Notes under the pieces: generated by a model | What the model was told of the DNA's origin: nothing | The model's database searches: none | What the model saw: only the letters and a program-made list of their open reading frames with translations | Shown here: positions 27,338 through 35,774 of the stretch, piece after piece | Numbering within the stretch: position 1 is the first letter of the stretch | How the letters are laid out: each line of letters opens with the position of its first letter | Program-made: the position numbers and the translations under genes | Assembly (NCBI GenBank): GCA_012719545.1 | Contig: JAAYAD010000069.1 | Location: 1-64,000, forward strand | From: Clostridiaceae bacterium | GTDB lineage: Bacteria; Bacillota; Clostridia; DSM-8532 | Direction of reading: 5' to 3' | Length of the DNA stretch: 64,000 nucleotides

Positions 27338-27606
27338 AAGAAAACCTCCTAACCTTATACACTTAAAACTGACAGTCCTAATTGCTTTTGTACTTATTCT
27401 GCCTGCTGTTTTGCCGTTATTTTATGTTTCTTGTGTTTATCAAGCCATTCAAATACGGCCTAAGTAGTCATGAAGCATGGATAATACCTGTAAAGCATAC
27501 CGTAAATTTTAACATTTTAAGGTATTGGCGTATATACTCTATTTCACATTCTCAATCCTCCTTAGAACTTTAGATAAGTTCACTAATAAATTTCTATTTT
27601 AACGCC
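27338..27606 (-). other. long araA leader with an isolated ribosome binding site
   Basis: About 270 bases between the AraR operator and araA. On the minus strand AAGGAGG (27557-27563 complement) is followed 7 bases later by ATG-TGA, a start codon directly followed by a stop; no longer ORF begins there. This could be a vestigial gene start or a leader element influencing araA expression. No recognised riboswitch is visible. Confidence 0.35.
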
Positions 27607-27622
27607 AGTTGTATGTACAACT
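27607..27622. promoter_or_regulatory. AraR-type operator upstream of araA
   Basis: AGTTGTA-TG-TACAACT is a perfect 7-2-7 palindrome. It closely resembles the Bacillus AraR box (ATTTGTAC-GTACAAAT). A possible -10 (TATGAT) lies just upstream on the minus strand, so bound repressor would block the start site. Confidence 0.75.
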
Positions 27623-27798
27623 TTATCATAATTTCATTCTAATTATATTCGTAAAAAAAAGCAAGTAGAAAAAAATTATACATACATTTTGCCGGGGAAT
27701 AAGCAAGAATAGCCTGGAAATGTTCTTTAAAAACAGCATTTTTTCTTGTATAGACAAGCTTAATGCCCCATAAGGAATTATGGGTCTTTATGGAAAAA

Positions 27799-28794
27799 TC
27801 ACACTATATACAGAATTGGGATACCTTTTAATTTTTTTGATAACTTATCTCTAAAGAACTCTTCTCCTTTAGCCCTTACCTCTTCTTTGTACCAGTATTT
27901 CCCTCTCCCCCTTCCTGTCAGGAGAGACTTGTCAAACAGGTCAATGGCATTGGGAAATGCCTCCCTGTTAATGGCAGCGTGGACAAAACTGTATGTCATG
28001 AAGATAATTTCTATAAACAGCTGGTGTTTTGTTTTTTGGGTCAGTTCATCGGACAAACGATCTATCAGTTCCGAGTATAGTTCCATCCAGTTGTCCAAAA
28101 AAATAACTGGAGCAATAAGCATTCCCACTTTGTATCCTGCTTCACACATCTGGTTCATTGCTCTTATTCTGTCTTTTAAAGGCGATGTACCAAACTCAAC
28201 ATTTCTGATTATTTTTTCCGGATTTACACTCATCCTCATTATTGTTTTGCCCTTATGATCCAGGGAAAGAAGCCTGTCCACCATGTCAAACTTTGTTGGA
28301 AAGGTAATTGCGCCGTTTTTGCTTCTTGCAAAATACTCAATTGTCCATTCAAGGTTTCCCGTAATTGTGTTTTCCAAAACCATGTCACTGTTGCTGCCTA
28401 TTTCGAAAACCAGATCTTTATCGGACTGGTTTGCAGTTTTTAAAAGCTTATCCATCATCTCTTCACGGTTTACAAAGAGCCTTAAGTAGGAACATTTGTT
28501 GTAATTGCAGACCAGATAACAGTACAGGCACATGGCGCTGCATCCTGATGAAGTATAGGGCACGAGAAAATCCGACACCTTATTGTTTGGAGTATATTTA
28601 AGGGATTTTCGCACTCCAATAATAAGGTGCCGTTTCATCCTGGCAAATTCCGTATTGGATTTGGTCCGCAGTTCTTCTATATTATTATGGTTTTCAATAG
28701 GAATCCACTGAACATCACTAAACTTTTCCTTTAGCTTGCTTCCAAGGTAATAATTAAGGGCAGCAGGCTCGTAATAAATAATGTCGGGCTGCAA
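27799..28794 (-). CDS. splB: spore photoproduct lyase
   Basis: A 331-aa radical-SAM DNA-repair enzyme that reverts the 5-thyminyl-5,6-dihydrothymine spore photoproduct during germination. The cluster motif Cx3Cx2C is SGCSAMCLYCY (Cys85, 89, 92). Start at TTG 28794: AAAGGTGG lies 8 bases before it and the product then begins QPDIIYYEPAALNYYLG, as in relatives; the GTG four codons earlier overlaps the ribosome binding site. The segment FEIGSNSDMV lacks a cysteine where Bacillus carries its hydrogen-donor cysteine, to my memory. Single-gene unit. Confidence 0.9.
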   Translation of the reverse strand: MQPDIIYYEPAALNYYLGSKLKEKFSDVQWIPIENHNNIEELRTKSNTEFARMKRHLIIGVRKSLKYTPNNKVSDFLVPYTSSGCSAMCLYCYLVCNYNKCSYLRLFVNREEMMDKLLKTANQSDKDLVFEIGSNSDMVLENTITGNLEWTIEYFARSKNGAITFPTKFDMVDRLLSLDHKGKTIMRMSVNPEKIIRNVEFGTSPLKDRIRAMNQMCEAGYKVGMLIAPVIFLDNWMELYSELIDRLSDELTQKTKHQLFIEIIFMTYSFVHAAINREAFPNAIDLFDKSLLTGRGRGKYWYKEEVRAKGEEFFRDKLSKKLKGIPILYIV

Positions 28795-29118
28795 AGAACT
28801 TACCACCTTTCGGGGACTTATTTATGTTTATCAACAATTGTTCTGTCAATTCTTCAAAAATCGCTCTTAATCACCATTATCCCCAAAAAGCAATTCAAAT
28901 ATTAAAGGTACTGAGATTACTTAAAACTGATTACTCAAAACCAAAAACAAAAGAACGAAAGTCATAAATTATAAAACAACTAAACTTAACAACTGATTGC
29001 ATGATTAATAAATGATTAAATGAAGCAGATATAGATGTCTTCAAATCAACGGATGATAAAGTGATAAATATACGTTTAAATAAGCAATAAAAAACGGGGC
29101 ATATTAACTCAAATTAAT
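28795..29118. other. intergenic region upstream of splB
   Basis: About 320 A/T-rich bases with no ORF. On the minus strand a TTGACA followed 17 bases later by CATAAA lies about 30 bases before the splB start and could be its promoter; it does not clearly match the sigma G consensus expected for splB. Confidence 0.3.
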
Positions 29119-29147
29119 AAGGCTGGCTTAATAAACCAGCCAGCCTT
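29119..29147 (-). terminator. terminator of the unknown membrane protein gene
   Basis: A perfect 10-bp stem AAGGCTGGCT (29119-29128) with AGCCAGCCTT (29138-29147), followed on the minus strand by ATTAATTTG; 15 bases after the stop codon. Confidence 0.75.
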
Positions 29148-29162
29148 TTGCCTTAAATATCA

Positions 29163-30143
29163 TTATTCAGCAAGTGCTTTGATTTCCTGGTATGCCTTCA
29201 GGTCGGTATAAAGCTCACCTTTATATGGATTGCGCTTTGTTTTTACTACTTTGTAAATCATATAAATGAAAACTGCGATATTTGACAAAAGCGCCAGTAA
29301 TCCGAATATAAACAACGGAGTTTCATTGTATGTAGAAGCAACTGCAAATTTGCCTTCGTCAATAAATGCCGGGAATGTTTGGGCAAACATGCACCATAAT
29401 GCCAGGGTATGGGCTCTGTGCTGGAGCCATGCGCCTTTTCCGATTGTAAATTCGCAAATTGTGGGCGCAAGAAGCAATGCAAATCCGCAGTACCACGCAT
29501 GACCGGGCAGGCAGTTGTATGTATAGGTAAAGTTCCATAAATCATAGGCAATTATCCAGAACCACAGCATATCAGGCCACAGCATATCCCTGCTTCCGTC
29601 TTTATCTGTTACTTTACGGATGCATATCCCAACCCAGCCGGTTATGGTAATAATGTTTAAAATACCTGCAGCGGCATTCATAAAGTTCCAGGCACCGCCC
29701 AATACATACATTGAACCATCGGCAAGAATTCCTCCTCCGGCATACTGAATTCCAACCTGTATATCCCTTGCAACAGCTTCCAGAATATTGATGGCAAGGA
29801 TCAGAGGCGGGAAGCACAGGGCTGCCTTGCTGTCAGATAAGCGCCATTCTTTGCCGGTTTTCTTATTTTTCCCGCGCAAGTGCCTTATACACCAGAAACC
29901 AATACATCCTGCAGTAGCAGAATATACTTTAGCTATATGGAACCAGTCGGTATAAGTTTTGTCCTTTAATACCGTAAACCATAATACGCTAAGAATTACC
30001 GGCAAGCCTACAAAGCATGCAAGGCCAACAAACTTGAAGCGCCTTGTTATTTCATTAAAGACAAACAAGGCAATCAGAACAGCAAACCATACCAACCACA
30101 CCGATAGAGCAGAAGCCCCAGCATCGTAATTAAAAGTAAACAT
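29163..30143 (-). CDS. polytopic membrane protein, DUF5692-like, function unknown
   Basis: A 326-aa protein with about 8 hydrophobic segments and many Trp/Tyr residues near the membrane faces (for example MLWPDMLWFWIIAYDLWNFTY). I believe it matches the uncharacterised DUF5692 family, with moderate certainty. The ATG at 30143 has GGAGG 5 bases upstream; the in-frame TTG four codons earlier overlaps that site. No catalytic or transport motif is recognisable. It forms its own unit with a terminator, between splB and the oligosaccharide operon. Confidence 0.65.
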   Translation of the reverse strand: MFTFNYDAGASALSVWLVWFAVLIALFVFNEITRRFKFVGLACFVGLPVILSVLWFTVLKDKTYTDWFHIAKVYSATAGCIGFWCIRHLRGKNKKTGKEWRLSDSKAALCFPPLILAINILEAVARDIQVGIQYAGGGILADGSMYVLGGAWNFMNAAAGILNIITITGWVGICIRKVTDKDGSRDMLWPDMLWFWIIAYDLWNFTYTYNCLPGHAWYCGFALLLAPTICEFTIGKGAWLQHRAHTLALWCMFAQTFPAFIDEGKFAVASTYNETPLFIFGLLALLSNIAVFIYMIYKVVKTKRNPYKGELYTDLKAYQEIKALAE

Positions 30144-30339
30144 AACGACCTCCAAAATGTTAATTTTTTAACAACAAAGGACGTTAAACCTTTGCCGTTT
30201 TAAACCGCTAAAAGAGCAGGCTTTAAGACCTGCCGGATTCAGTTTTAATATAGCTATATAATATAATAATACCACTCAATAACCTGACTATATCAAAATT
30301 AAATAATCAATTCAATTGCTGCTTTAGAAAGAAACAAAA
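30144..30339. other. intergenic region upstream of the unknown membrane protein gene
   Basis: About 200 bases, continuing the gap that ends at the terminator at 30340-30381. It contains a small hairpin (GCAGG...CCTGC near 30215-30235) in the leader position. No gene is seen. Confidence 0.3.
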
Positions 30340-30381
30340 AAGAAAAAAGTCTGCCCTAAAGTTTTACCTTTTAAGGCAGAC
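30340..30381 (-). terminator. terminator of the oligosaccharide utilisation operon
   Basis: GTCTGCC (30349-30355) pairs with GGCAGAC (30375-30381), extended by four more pairs beyond one mismatch. On the minus strand the stem is followed by TTTTTTCTTTTTTG, a strong U tract. Confidence 0.9.
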
Positions 30382-30484
30382 CCGTTATATATCCGGCAGA
30401 TTTTTTTCTCTGATTTGATTTACTTCTTAATAGAATTTGATTACTTATCTGCTCTTATTTTTATCTTCAAAGGACATTGCTGCA

Positions 30485-31432
30485 TTATATTTTCTCATAT
30501 TCCAAAAAGGGATCCGGAATAACAATCATATGTGCCTCTGCGTCACTAACCCCGCAATAAAGCTCGGCATATCCGTCCTCGCGGCGGATAAGCCCGCCGC
30601 TGAATATGACATCAATCAGGTCTCTTCTTTTGTACTCACCCTCTTCAAAATTGCTCCTTGTGGCAATGATTTTAAGAGGTGAAGATTTTTTCTTATAAGG
30701 ATCAAACATGAAGGCAACCGAATAATAATGCCTGTCGCCTATATCGTCAAAACAGGCTATGTGTCCCAGCACGCCCAACATGCCATTTTTCAGAAGATGT
30801 ATCTCATTTGCCCCTCCCCACTCCTCGTCAACAAACTGGTTGTCAATAAGGGGAGCCTTTTCAATCACTTCTTCGCTTAATTCATCAAGATTATCAATGA
30901 TTGTAAAGCCTATTTTGCCTCTTCCCCCAATTTCACCCTGTGGGCGGGTAAACACTCCTATCCTGCCGTCGGACAACTCAACGAGCCTTATATCTTTCAT
31001 TCCCACAGGACCATTGGCAAAGTGCTTCAAATCGTTAAGATTTGTACCTCTGTAAAAGGCCGTTCTCCATAATAATGCATTGGGGTCATCTTCTTTTGGC
31101 CAGACCTCAACCCCGCCCAGAACAATTTCATTGTGAATTTTCGCAAAGAACGGGTCCTGAAGCTCCAGAACCGGCGCATCGCTTATGGGGGACCAGACAG
31201 AACCGTTGCAGGCAAAAAACATTACTTTGGAATACTCAGAATCCCTGCTTTCGGTTCTCCCTGCTATAACCTTAAGTCCATCTACATCAAAGGGAGCAGT
31301 TATATTGTAAACATCCCTGTCTCCTACATCGGTAAAGGTGAGCTTTTTTCCTGTCTTTCCGGGATTATTTTCCTTGAATTCTACAAGCAAATCCTCACAT
31401 TTTCTGGGTTTTCCGTCGTAATAGGTTATCAT
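30485..31432 (-). CDS. DUF1861-like beta-propeller glycosidase-related protein
   Basis: A 315-aa protein without signal peptide. Repeated strand patterns (GLKVIAGRTESRDSEYSKVMFF, EIVLGGVEVW, FSGGLIRREDGYAELYCGVSD, each read as a blade) suggest a five-bladed propeller of the kind found in GH43/GH130-type enzymes. It resembles DUF1861, a family near those glycosidases, with moderate certainty. GGAGG precedes the ATG. It follows the GH130 gene by 14 bases and ends the operon, so a cytoplasmic role on imported oligosaccharides is likely; the reaction is unknown. Confidence 0.65.
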   Translation of the reverse strand: MITYYDGKPRKCEDLLVEFKENNPGKTGKKLTFTDVGDRDVYNITAPFDVDGLKVIAGRTESRDSEYSKVMFFACNGSVWSPISDAPVLELQDPFFAKIHNEIVLGGVEVWPKEDDPNALLWRTAFYRGTNLNDLKHFANGPVGMKDIRLVELSDGRIGVFTRPQGEIGGRGKIGFTIIDNLDELSEEVIEKAPLIDNQFVDEEWGGANEIHLLKNGMLGVLGHIACFDDIGDRHYYSVAFMFDPYKKKSSPLKIIATRSNFEEGEYKRRDLIDVIFSGGLIRREDGYAELYCGVSDAEAHMIVIPDPFLEYEKI

Positions 31433-31446
31433 ATGCGGCCTCCGGA

Positions 31447-32358
31447 TTAAAACTTGATTTTGTCAACTTCTATACCTGCAACGCCAATGCATGTATCTGC
31501 TCCTCCATAATATACATAGAGGAAGTTATTTGCAATACAGCCTCCGCAGCTGAACACCACATTGGGTACAAGGCCATTTACTTCCCAATCAAGTTCAGGC
31601 TCAAGGATAGGCTCATCCTGGCGGGCTAAAACCTTGTTGGGATCATCCTTATCAAGCAAAGCGGCTCCAAGCCTGTAAACATTGTTATGATCCACACCAT
31701 GGTATATTAGAAGCCATCCGTCTTTTATCTTAACAGGAGGTCCTGCTATTCCAATTTTCTTGCTGTCCCATTTACCTTCCCGTGGCTCCATAATTATTCT
31801 GTGGTCTTCCCAATTGGTCAGATCCTCTGAAACAGCAGTCCAGATTGAAGGCACCCTTCTGTGGAACAAAAAGAATTTATTGTTCACTTTTTCAGACAAT
31901 AACGCCGCATCCTTGTTTGGCTCCTCATCAAGGAGAATTCTGCCTTTTCCCCAGTTTTTCAAATCCTTTGTGGTGACTATGGATATCTTTACATTGTTCC
32001 AGCTTTGTCCCCCAAATGCCGAGTAAACCATATAATATGTATCATCTATTTTTGTAACCCTTGGGTCTTCAACGCCCCAGTTATCGTTTACTCCGAATGG
32101 CTCAATTAAGGGCTTTTCGTACCTTTCAAAATTGATTCCATCCTCACTTACTGCATAACCAATAACCGACGTAAATTTATTTTCAAGTTCAGGTTTTTCT
32201 GTGTCCAAAAAGAAAGGTTTATCAGAAGCCCTGTAAAACAGGTGAAATTTATTGTCTTCGTATAATACTGCGGTATTAAATACGGCAGCTTTCTCCCAGC
32301 CGTGCTTTGCATTGGGAGTAAGCACAGGTTCGTTATGTAGTCTTTTTAATTTGAACAT
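31447..32358 (-). CDS. GH130-family beta-mannoside phosphorylase/glycosidase
   Basis: A 303-aa five-bladed propeller enzyme. The GH130 core GVEDPRVTKIDDTYYMVYSA (about 94-113) carries the catalytic aspartate; FLFHRRVPSIW (about 163-173) supplies basic residues that in phosphorylases of the family bind phosphate. The end YVYYGGADTCIGVA is typical. It has no signal peptide, so it acts in the cytoplasm, probably on beta-mannosyl disaccharides or oligomannosides delivered by the adjacent importer. Linkage specificity cannot be told from sequence here. GGAGGGG precedes the ATG. Confidence 0.88.
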   Translation of the reverse strand: MFKLKRLHNEPVLTPNAKHGWEKAAVFNTAVLYEDNKFHLFYRASDKPFFLDTEKPELENKFTSVIGYAVSEDGINFERYEKPLIEPFGVNDNWGVEDPRVTKIDDTYYMVYSAFGGQSWNNVKISIVTTKDLKNWGKGRILLDEEPNKDAALLSEKVNNKFFLFHRRVPSIWTAVSEDLTNWEDHRIIMEPREGKWDSKKIGIAGPPVKIKDGWLLIYHGVDHNNVYRLGAALLDKDDPNKVLARQDEPILEPELDWEVNGLVPNVVFSCGGCIANNFLYVYYGGADTCIGVAGIEVDKIKF

Positions 32359-32382
32359 TTTACCCCTCCGGAAGTTCGCTAG

Positions 32383-33252
32383 TTAGTCTTTCAGTCCTGT
32401 GAATGTAATTCCTTCGATAAAGTATTTTTGAGCGGCAAAATAAAGGACGATGCTTGGTAAAGCAATTATGAGTGCTATAACCATAAGATAATTCCATTTT
32501 GGCGCTTCGTTTACTCCACCCATGAAGAAATACATGCCAAGGGTCATGGTGTACTTTTCCTTATCAGACAGATAAATCAGAGGTCCCTGGAATTCATTGA
32601 AATATCCCCTGAATGCAAAAACCGAAATTGCCGCAAGAATTGGTTTTATCTGAGGGAGCATAATCTGGAAAAACTTTCTCGGTAATGATGCGCCGTCAAT
32701 ATCTGCAGCATCATCGAGCTCTTTAGGAATTCCCATGAAAAACTGCCTCATAAGGAAGATATAGAATGGTCCCCATGCTGTCCACGCCCTCAGTACAAGT
32801 GGATCGAATTCACCTATAAGCCCGATTTTGTTCCAGATTATATAAGTGGGTATGAGAGTAACATGGGCCGGCAGCATCATGGTGCTTAAAAGAAGTATAA
32901 ATATAATGTTCTTGCCGGGAAAATCATACCTTGCAAAGCCATAGGCAACAATTGTCTCACTGATTACTTCCGCTGTAACTCCGAGAACAACTATGAAAAG
33001 GCTGTTCTGCAGGAATTTGTTGAATGGCATGGCATTCCACGCATTGGCTATATTCTCCCAATGGGGCGGATTGGGTATCCATTCGGGCGGCCACTTAAAG
33101 ATATCGGCATTGGATTTTAATGCAGTGGATATCATCCAGAAAAGCGGTATCAGTATAACTGCCGAAATGGCTATGAGAATAGCATAGATAATTATATCCA
33201 TTACTATTTTTCTCGTTGGTTTTGACTTGTTTAATGCAACTGCCTTTTCCAT
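32383..33252 (-). CDS. carbohydrate ABC transporter permease, MalG type
   Basis: A 289-aa CUT1 permease with six transmembrane helices and the cytoplasmic EAA-loop region ELDDAADIDGASLPRKFFQIMLPQIKP that docks to the ATPase. The ATG at 33252 (GAGGTA upstream) starts 4 bases after the stop of the partner permease. The shared ATPase (MsmX type) is not encoded in this operon, as is usual in Gram-positive CUT1 systems. Confidence 0.92.
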   Translation of the reverse strand: MEKAVALNKSKPTRKIVMDIIIYAILIAISAVILIPLFWMISTALKSNADIFKWPPEWIPNPPHWENIANAWNAMPFNKFLQNSLFIVVLGVTAEVISETIVAYGFARYDFPGKNIIFILLLSTMMLPAHVTLIPTYIIWNKIGLIGEFDPLVLRAWTAWGPFYIFLMRQFFMGIPKELDDAADIDGASLPRKFFQIMLPQIKPILAAISVFAFRGYFNEFQGPLIYLSDKEKYTMTLGMYFFMGGVNEAPKWNYLMVIALIIALPSIVLYFAAQKYFIEGITFTGLKD

Positions 33253-33256
33253 ACCG

Positions 33257-34240
33257 CTACCTCGCATTCTTGACTTCAGTTTCATAATGAACCCATGCCG
33301 GTGAAGATTTAAACACTGCCAGCGTAAGGACAAGGATTATTACAAACAGTATCCAGGCAATAGCGGAAGCTTCGCCCATATGAAGCTGAGTAAAACCTCT
33401 TGTGTAAACAAGCTGGTTCATAAAGATTCCCGCCTGAGTTGTAGGTCTTAAGAATTGGGCAACCGTAAACATCTGCAGCGACCCGATTAGGCTCATAACA
33501 ACCTGAACGAGAATGACGGATGATATCTGAGGAATTGTGATATGCCTGAATTTATTGAATGTTGTGGCTCCGTCTATTTCGGCAGCCTCGTATAAATTTC
33601 TTGGTACATCTTTAAGTGCCGCAAGGAAAATAATTGTATTGGTACCGAATATACCCCAGACGCTGATTATTACAAAGGCCGGCAAAACAAACTGAGGATT
33701 TCCGAACCAATCTATTTTATTTACTCCGAATAAAGAGAGGAAGAAATTAATAAGTCCTGACTCTCCGTTGAATAATTGCCTCCAGATTATGGCAACTGCT
33801 GAATCCGGAAGTATGGCAGTAAGATAAAATATGGTTCTGAATATCTTGATTCCTTTTATCTCCCTGTTTATAAGAAGGGCTACCAGCAAAGATCCAAAGA
33901 CACCAATGGGCAGTGTCAAAATCGCATATAGCAACGTGATCCTTACCGACGGCCAAAATTCAATGTCCTTTGTAAAGAGCTTAATGAAATTACTCAGGCC
34001 AACCCAGTTCTCTTTTCCAAACAGGCTGTAGTCGGTAAAACTCAAATAGAGAGAATAAAAAATAGGAAATGCTGTAAACCCCAAGAACCCAAACAACCAT
34101 GGGGATATCAGGGCTATACCGGTCGCCTGATCTTTTCTTAAACGAAACAGCCTCATTAAAAAGTATAGTGCGATAGCCAGCACCAACAGGGCAACCGGCA
34201 CGATGAGCCAACGTGAAAAAGTACCCCAAAATCTATCCAT
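33257..34240 (-). CDS. carbohydrate ABC transporter permease, MalF type
   Basis: A 327-aa CUT1 permease. The first helix (about 12-29) is followed by a short basic loop and the usual six-helix core, with the EAA motif LYEAAEIDGATTFNKFRHITIPQI at about 230-253. The C-terminus has a further hydrophobic segment. AAGGGA precedes the ATG. It lies 72 bases behind the solute-binding-protein gene, with a hairpin in the gap. Confidence 0.92.
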   Translation of the reverse strand: MDRFWGTFSRWLIVPVALLVLAIALYFLMRLFRLRKDQATGIALISPWLFGFLGFTAFPIFYSLYLSFTDYSLFGKENWVGLSNFIKLFTKDIEFWPSVRITLLYAILTLPIGVFGSLLVALLINREIKGIKIFRTIFYLTAILPDSAVAIIWRQLFNGESGLINFFLSLFGVNKIDWFGNPQFVLPAFVIISVWGIFGTNTIIFLAALKDVPRNLYEAAEIDGATTFNKFRHITIPQISSVILVQVVMSLIGSLQMFTVAQFLRPTTQAGIFMNQLVYTRGFTQLHMGEASAIAWILFVIILVLTLAVFKSSPAWVHYETEVKNAR

Positions 34241-34257
34241 AAAATCCCTTCTTTTTT

Positions 34258-34286
34258 ATAAAGGAGGCGTTTTAAGCCTCCTTTAT
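34258..34286 (-). repeat. intercistronic hairpin behind the binding-protein gene
   Basis: A perfect 11-bp stem ATAAAGGAGGC (34258-34268) with its complement at 34276-34286. On the minus strand it is followed by AAAAAAG, not a T run, so it is unlikely to be a full terminator; its position is that of hairpins that protect highly expressed binding-protein mRNA. Confidence 0.6.
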
Positions 34287-34312
34287 ATTGCATTGCTCAC
34301 TATAAGTTTAAA

Positions 34313-35656
34313 TTATTTCAGCGCTTCATCAAGCAATGGCTTTATATTTGGAACAAGTTCTTCGGGTTTTCCGTTATTGTTAACAATGGGATCCATGAGC
34401 TGGTTCCAGAAGATGGTGTCCCAATCCGGATAATCCTGATAGAATCTGTAGGGTTTCGCATATTCCAGAGAATTAACTATGGCTGCGAATGCATCCTTTC
34501 TTTCAGGATGGAGAGTAACCATATTGTCAAGGCTTCCTATGGACTTACGAGGAGGCATAACCTTCCACTTGTGAATCTCTTCTGACAAATCAACCAAAGC
34601 CTCGAATGCAGCATCAGGGTTCTTTGTCTTTGCATTTATGCCCATACCCAACAAATCCACAAAGGTTGCCTTAATGCCTGTGGGGCCTGCAGGAACTTCA
34701 CGTACAACGCACTTGAAGGAATCAACTCTTGTATCAAGCGAGTCTGCAGCACCGCCCATAAACATTGCTACCTGTCCATCTCTGAACATCTGGTCAAAGC
34801 CTCTGTCTCTGATTGTCTGCTGAGAAGGAACAACGCCGCTGTCAAGGAGTTCTCTGTAGAACTTAAAGCCCTTCATTGCTTCAGGAGTATCTATGGGTGA
34901 ACTGCTGAAATCGGGAGCAATTACTTCTCCGCCTGCCTGCCAGATGAACATTTGTACCGGCGGCCAGCCATTTAAGGTGAATCCCCACTGAACAACGTTA
35001 TTTGCGTCAAAACCGCTTTCTCCAAGGTGCTTTCCGTTTTTGTCCAGTGTAAGCTTCTTGGCAGCATCCATAAATGCGTCCCAGTTCCAGTTATCATCAA
35101 TTGTCACACCGGCTTTATCCAATGCATCCTGATTTACATAAAGTACAACAGGCTGCATAATCCACGGTATGGCATAGATCTTTCCATCCTTCTTAAAGGG
35201 ATCAAAAGATGCTTCATAATAGTCATCAAGGTTGGCAGCAGGTTTATTGGAGGACTTCATCCTGTCGGTAATATCCATCATAACGCCTCTTGCTGCAAAC
35301 TGAGCGCCTCTTGCTGCACTTACCCAGAAAAGGTCAGGACCTGCATTGCCTGAAAGCTGGGTTGTAAGACGTGTATCATAGTCAGCAGGGTTGGAATCCT
35401 GTACGATTATGTAAGTATCTGAAGCAGCGTTCAGCTTATCAAGTATGGCCTGGAGTTCAGCAGCCTCTTCAGAACCTGCCCATGTGGAAAGTTTAATTTC
35501 AACCTTTTCTTTAGGTTTGTTGTCATTCTGTGGAGCCGGAGAACTTGTATTTGTATCCGTACCCGCTACATCAGACCCATTTTGTTTTCCACAAGCAGAA
35601 AAAAGAAGTGAAACAGCCAACACTAAAACAAGAACTAAATTGAAATGCTTTTTCAA
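34313..35656 (-). CDS. carbohydrate-binding lipoprotein of a CUT1 ABC transporter
   Basis: A 447-aa extracellular solute-binding protein of the maltodextrin/multiple-sugar family. The start is TTG at 35656 with GGAGGG 6 bases upstream; a longer frame to 35734 lacks a binding site. The signal peptide ends in a lipobox (LLFSAC), followed by a Ser/Thr/Asn-rich linker. The mature part contains ADYDTRLTTQLSGNAGPDLFWVSA and AIPWIMQPVVLYVNQ, typical of family 1 binding proteins. First gene of the operon; ligand probably an oligosaccharide handled by the GH130 enzyme. Confidence 0.92.
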   Translation of the reverse strand: MKKHFNLVLVLVLAVSLLFSACGKQNGSDVAGTDTNTSSPAPQNDNKPKEKVEIKLSTWAGSEEAAELQAILDKLNAASDTYIIVQDSNPADYDTRLTTQLSGNAGPDLFWVSAARGAQFAARGVMMDITDRMKSSNKPAANLDDYYEASFDPFKKDGKIYAIPWIMQPVVLYVNQDALDKAGVTIDDNWNWDAFMDAAKKLTLDKNGKHLGESGFDANNVVQWGFTLNGWPPVQMFIWQAGGEVIAPDFSSSPIDTPEAMKGFKFYRELLDSGVVPSQQTIRDRGFDQMFRDGQVAMFMGGAADSLDTRVDSFKCVVREVPAGPTGIKATFVDLLGMGINAKTKNPDAAFEALVDLSEEIHKWKVMPPRKSIGSLDNMVTLHPERKDAFAAIVNSLEYAKPYRFYQDYPDWDTIFWNQLMDPIVNNNGKPEELVPNIKPLLDEALK

Positions 35657-35705
35657 AATTATCCCTCCTTCTACTATTGGAAAAGAAATTTCTTTCCGTA
35701 ATTTA

Positions 35706-35734
35706 ATTATATTTAACATCAAGTGAATATTCAA
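35706..35734 (-). promoter_or_regulatory. promoter of the oligosaccharide operon
   Basis: Minus-strand TTGAAT (35729-35734) and TATAAT (35706-35711) with a 17-base spacer, about 50 bases before the TTG start of the binding-protein gene. Confidence 0.65.
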
Positions 35735-35749
35735 TTACATTTTACTTGA
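35719..35749. promoter_or_regulatory. candidate LacI-family operator over the promoter
   Basis: TCAAGT at 35719-35724 and ACTTGA at 35744-35749 form an inverted pair spanning the -35; a further ACTTGA is at 35765-35770. The same half sites form the palindrome at 36867 upstream of the lacI-type gene. Confidence 0.5.
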
Positions 35750-35774
35750 AAATTATTGTTTATTACTTGAATAT

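Noticed and set aside
30144-30339. Riboswitch or attenuator in the leader of the unknown membrane protein gene
   Set aside because: Only a 5-bp hairpin is present and no conserved riboswitch core could be recognised.
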